Of a DNA stretch of 64,000 bases, positions 62,968 through 64,000 are shown in pieces (within the stretch, counting starts at the first letter, position 1; every line of letters starts with the position of its first letter). The DNA is from Paramecium sonneborni. Taxonomy: Eukaryota; Ciliophora; Oligohymenophorea; Peniculida; Parameciidae. The translations under genes and the position numbers were made by a program. The stretch lies in assembly GCA_905182985.1 (NCBI GenBank), contig CAJJDN010000020.1, positions 637,771 to 701,770 on the forward strand, read 5' to 3'. The notes below the pieces were generated by a model that saw only the letters and a list, made by a program, of their open reading frames with translations, ran no database searches and was not told where the DNA came from.

Positions 62968-64000
62968 TATTTGCTTTAAAGCTTTTGATATTTTATGATA
63001 GAGTCATATTTTTATTTTTTCAAAAAATTTCCTTTAATATGAACTTAAATACTAATAAAAAAGCCAAAAATGAAAAGCCATTTACTTTATATCTTTGTCA
63101 TTTTTTCTATTTTTAACTTAATATATTTATTTTTCTCCTCTAAAATATCTATTTATAATATAAAAAGTTACAATTCATTGAAACTAATTTCAAATATTAT
63201 ATGTAAATTATGTACATCTTGTATTATTTGGAATTTTATATTCATTTTTATATTATATAGTATGTATATTTAATTTTAACCTTGTTTATGAATTATAAAA
63301 CATTTTTAGAAGATTATTATCTTTATACCATTTTGTATAAAATCTATAAGAAAATTTTCAAAGTATGTTTAAATGATTATAAACATTATTTTTTAATTGA
63401 TTTCAGTCTTTTATTATATTATTTAACATTTAAATATATTTATGTTTTTAAATTTTATATAATTTATAATTTAAGTTTCTTTTAATTAATTTTATCTTTA
63501 TAGCAAAGATTAATTTTACCAGATATATATAACAAAACAATTTCAGAAATAATAAGCATTAATTCAAGCTTAATAATTACTACTTAAAATAACATTCCTT
63601 CAAAATGTTTTTCTAACCAATTATTTATCACAAAAATTACTCCTCTCATTAATTTTTTTACACAATTCAATATTTAAAACCGAAAATACTCCATTTGTAC
63701 TGAATTTGAATTAATAATCAGATTGAACCTTTTAATTTATAAATTGAGGAACATTAGTAAATTAGTATATGATATCAATCAATTATTTATCAAATTAAAT
63801 ACATAAAATAAAATAAGAACTAAATTTTGATTTGACAAATTTAGTTTTAATTTACAATTTTACAAAAATCTATGATTTCTAGTCATCAAATTCATTTACA
63901 ATTTAAATTAAAAAATATATTAATATTTAAGGTAATTAGATACAATGTTAAACTGCACACTAACATCTATCTTGAAATTACTTCATATTATTTTAATTCA
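62968..64000. other. AT-rich end region, no supported gene
   Basis: Plus-strand frames at 63070-63273 and 63282-63485 lack stops even in the standard code but are Ile/Tyr/Leu/Phe-rich, as random very AT-rich DNA would be. I see no conserved motif and take the region as intergenic. Confidence 0.4.

Noticed and set aside
63070..63485. Two hydrophobic plus-strand frames that could be small membrane proteins
   Set aside because: Composition is almost only Ile, Tyr, Leu, Phe, Ser and Asn, as expected from very A/T-rich DNA; there is no Gly/Ala/Pro and no positive-inside pattern.

Overview
This is AT-rich, gene-dense DNA from a ciliate macronuclear-type genome, most likely Paramecium or a close oligohymenophorean. 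In almost every recognisable gene TAA and TAG sit inside conserved domains and must be read as glutamine; only TGA ends genes. Introns are tiny (mostly 21-33 nt, GT...AG). Both traits fit Paramecium and fit Tetrahymena, with its longer introns, poorly. ORFs called with the standard code and without splicing are therefore meaningless here. All models below were read by hand with TGA as the only stop. Where the intron arithmetic closes exactly (actin-related protein, RPS23, MAPK, USP, CK1, aurora-like kinase, RNF5-like E3) I trust the model most.

Layout. 0.3-8.7 kb: a Vps39/Vps3-like vacuolar tethering protein, two unknown proteins, a probable unknown gene on the minus strand, an ARP1-like actin-related protein and ribosomal protein S23. 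9.4-14.6 kb: one very large secreted or membrane Cys-rich protein. 14.8-15.8 kb: an EF-hand protein, followed by an 879-base assembly gap. 17-27 kb: a disturbed region with an exact 1,446-bp duplication around a single N (almost certainly two overlapping contig ends left unmerged) and a genuine diverged tandem duplication carrying a protein kinase plus the 3' end of a PI4-kinase-like gene. 27-41 kb: aurora-like, MAP and casein-1 kinases, an HTH protein, a ubiquitin protease and a second DUSP/USP-like protein. 41-49 kb: a long coiled-coil protein, a 47-residue membrane protein, Golgi tether COG2 and a CAMK-like kinase. 49-54 kb: an N-myristoylatable EF/PH/kinase protein and another kinase. 53.8-56 kb: a second exact duplication around a single N. 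56-63 kb: small unknown proteins, an RNF5-like E3 ligase, a decayed eIF2B-epsilon gene and a TcdA/CsdL-like E1 enzyme.

Functionally, protein kinases dominate (nine loci), alongside membrane traffic (Vps39-like, COG2, PI4K), the ubiquitin system (USP, RNF5-like) and cytoskeletal or coiled-coil proteins. Genes are closely spaced (25-130 bp is common) but there is no sign of operons. I found no CRISPR array, insertion sequence, rRNA or convincing tRNA. Intergenic stretches were read on both strands; several contain coherent exon-like pieces that I could not close into full models, and these are marked.
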